A stretch of DNA of 64,000 nucleotides from NCBI RefSeq assembly GCF_003369915.1, contig NC_046676.1, positions 21,558,001 through 21,622,000 on the forward strand, written 5' to 3'. Below the pieces are notes generated by a model. It ran no database searches. It was not told where the DNA came from and saw only the letters and a list, made by a program, of their open reading frames with translations. This document shows, in pieces, positions 62,178-64,000 of the stretch (position 1 is its first letter; each line of letters opens with the position of its first letter). The stretch comes from Drosophila miranda. Lineage: Eukaryota > Arthropoda > Insecta > Diptera > Drosophilidae. The position numbers and the translations under genes were made by a program.

Positions 62178-63640
62178 CAACTGACAAGGCGAGCGCGAAA
62201 CGAAACAGACGTGTGTGATCGAACAATTTGAAATCTCCAATTAAGTGCATATAATGTTCTATACGACACCATTTAATTACTATTATTTATGATCGTTTGA
62301 TTTAGGCTTCGAGCTTCGAGCACTTTTTCTGTACCTCTTCTGGGCTCAAGGATTTGCTTGATTTTAATTTTGAATCGCACGTCTGCCGTGTAGGATGAGA
62401 AACGTTGGTATTACTGCATATCTATAAGCTCTTTAAGTACGTTCACATATTCGTCTATATAAATTTATAAAATTACCAGTAATCATATACTCGTAGACCC
62501 TAAAAACATTATGATTTAACCTGTACCAAAAGTCTATGAATAATAAACGAATGAAACGACATCATCATCATCATCATCATCTGCAGCCGCAGTTTTGGTG
62601 CTGCCACTCTCACCAATACCAATGCAAATGCTTGCGTAGCCGTAGCCGCGCTCAATCTGCGGTCTGCCTTTTGCGATTCGTTTCGTTACGCTGCTCCAGG
62701 TTCTCTTCCACATCACATTTACTTTTCCGAGTTTGCAGCGAGCGGTCATAGAAATATTGTGAGTGTTGTGCGCTTAAACAAATGTGAAATAATAATAATC
62801 TTCAAAGTGGAGGGATGAGGGTGATCAAACGCTAACAACCAAGTCCCCCCCTACATACACACACATAACATGCATTCTGCTGCATTAGCGCTACAAAAAC
62901 AAGAGGGGAAGAAGACTTCGGTCCGCCGAACATTTGATACCCTGACAGATCCAATAGCACTCCGCGCTGTATAAATATAGCTGCAATAACAAGGTTTTGT
63001 GCAACGATTCATTGAAACACGGCTACAAATGCTGATCAAGAAAATGCATAGGGTCGGAATGTTATGTGCCACCGCAAACATCTGCCCAAGAATAATATCC
63101 TCTTCAAGGGTATTACAACCTGCCGGCAAACAAACTTAGATATGTACGAAGCGAGAGAGAGAGAGAGAGCTAGCAAGAGAGACACACATAAAAAAGGCAC
63201 GATCTGTGCTGTTCCAACATCTGTACTTTTGCCCGTGTCTATTTGATTGCGTGTGTGTGTGTGTGTGCTTGGGCCGCTAATTACATTTGTTTTGTAAATT
63301 TAATTTCCCAGCGAAGGGGATATTGTAGGGGGTACATAGGTATGTATGTATGTATGTGGAGACCAGCGATAACTGGACTGTCAGTACAATTCCTTCAGGA
63401 GTGTCGTCTGATAGTGACTTATCTTACATATATGTACATATGTATGTATGTACAAATGTTTATGTAGTTGCGTGGTTATCTGATATTCCCGAGGGTAAGA
63501 GAGTGTTGGTGTATGCGGTTTAATATGTATTGTCTGGGCGGGGGGTTTGGACCGCTGTTAAATGAAGTTAAGCGCGTGGGTGGCTCGAAGAGTTCGTCCA
63601 ACTAATTTCATCATTTTGCCATAGTTATCCACAGTACACC
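62178..63640. other. intergenic DNA between Eps-15 and GstE12
   Basis: It holds the Eps-15 3' UTR (AATAAA at about 62541), an ATC triplet run at 62561-62580, a GA run near 63151-63168, a GT run near 63252-63268 and GTAT tetramers at 63340-63358. A TTGCCATAG just before the GstE12 leader could be a 5' UTR splice acceptor. No ORF is convincing. Confidence 0.6.
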
Positions 63641-64000
63641 ATGTCGAAGCCAGCTCTCTACTATGCCACACTGAGTCCTCCCTCACGCGCCGTTCTGCTC
63701 ACGGCCAAGGCGATCGGTCTTGATCTTGAACTGCGGTAAGTTCCCACAACCATAATTCCCCATATATGTATAAACCAATTAACCGGAGCCTCTCCGCCCG
63801 TACAGGCCAATTAACCTGCTGAAAGGTGAACATCTGACGCCGGAATTCATCAAAATGAACCCCCAGCACACCATCCCGACCTTGGTCGATGGGGATGCAA
63901 CTATAATCGACTCGCACGCCATCTGCGCCTATCTGGTGGAGAAATACGGAAAGGAGCAGCAGCAGCTCTATCCAAAGGACTTGGTGCAGCGCGCCAATGT
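63641..64000 (+). CDS. GstE12: glutathione S-transferase GstE12, N-terminal part (cut by window end)
   Basis: Exon 1 is 63641-63735; exon 2 begins at 63806 and runs off the right edge. The visible 96 residues start MSKPALYYATLSPPSRAVLL and contain the Epsilon-class thioredoxin-fold glutathione site: the catalytic Ser in SPPSRA, HTIPTLVDGD with the cis-Pro, and IIDSHAICAYLVEKYG with the DSHAI glutathione-binding motif. The alpha-helical C-terminal domain lies outside the window. The enzyme conjugates glutathione to electrophiles in the cytosol. The start codon follows a leader about 40 bp after a possible acceptor. Confidence 0.95.

Noticed and set aside
1-64000. tRNA genes, rRNA, CRISPR arrays, operon-type structures
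   Set aside because: No convincing box A/box B pairs, no spaced direct repeats with spacers and no bacterial features. The window is ordinary fly nuclear DNA.

Overview
This window is nuclear DNA of a Drosophila species. The evidence is a set of recognisable fly genes (Distal-less, Orc4, Ecdysis triggering hormone, kenny, mitochondrial tyrosyl-tRNA synthetase, Cpr60D, eggless, Eps-15, GstE12) with short GT-AG introns of about 55-70 bp, abundant GA/CA/CAG microsatellites, and fly promoter motifs (TATA boxes, TATCGATA, GGTCACAC). These genes belong to the tip of Muller element C (60D-E on 2R in D. melanogaster). Protein differences from what I remember of D. melanogaster, and the GC-rich third codon positions, suggest another species, possibly of the obscura group; that placement is inference.

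Layout. 1-6.3 kb: 5' part of Distal-less on the minus strand; the homeodomain is cut by the left window edge. 6.3-24.6 kb: about 18 kb without a convincing gene, most likely the upstream regulatory domain of Distal-less, dotted with simple repeats and at least one cluster of Exd/Hox-like sites. 24.6-27.6 kb: three small genes I know only by features: an unknown 119-residue protein (-), a secreted DUF1091 protein (-) and a two-segment membrane protein (+). 27.6-29.2 kb: AT-rich intergenic DNA with DRE-like sites and copy A of a dispersed repeat. 29.3-31.7 kb: Orc4 and the ETH neuropeptide gene. 33.4-39.1 kb: a secreted peptide-precursor-like gene with a 4.6-kb first intron. 40.0-42.0 kb: repeat copy B and a 5'-truncated, decayed non-LTR retrotransposon. 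42.3-48.9 kb: kenny (IKK gamma), a peroxisomal TYSND1-type protease (-), mitochondrial TyrRS and an RRM nucleolar-type protein (-). 49.6-54.5 kb: Cpr60D and eggless (SETDB1). 54.6-55.2 kb: repeat copy C, carrying a 57-codon ORF. 55.6-62.2 kb: Eps-15. 63.6 kb to the end: the first part of GstE12.

The genes are unrelated housekeeping, immune, endocrine and developmental loci rather than one pathway. The observations most worth a second look are: a repeat family (copies A, B, C), all in one orientation, two of them ending next to gene starts and sharing a short conserved reading frame; a perfect kappaB site just upstream of kenny; a one-base frame break in Eps-15 plus a candidate cassette exon; and the Exd/Hox cluster upstream of Distal-less. 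All exon joins were made by eye from splice signals and protein similarity, so individual boundaries may be off.
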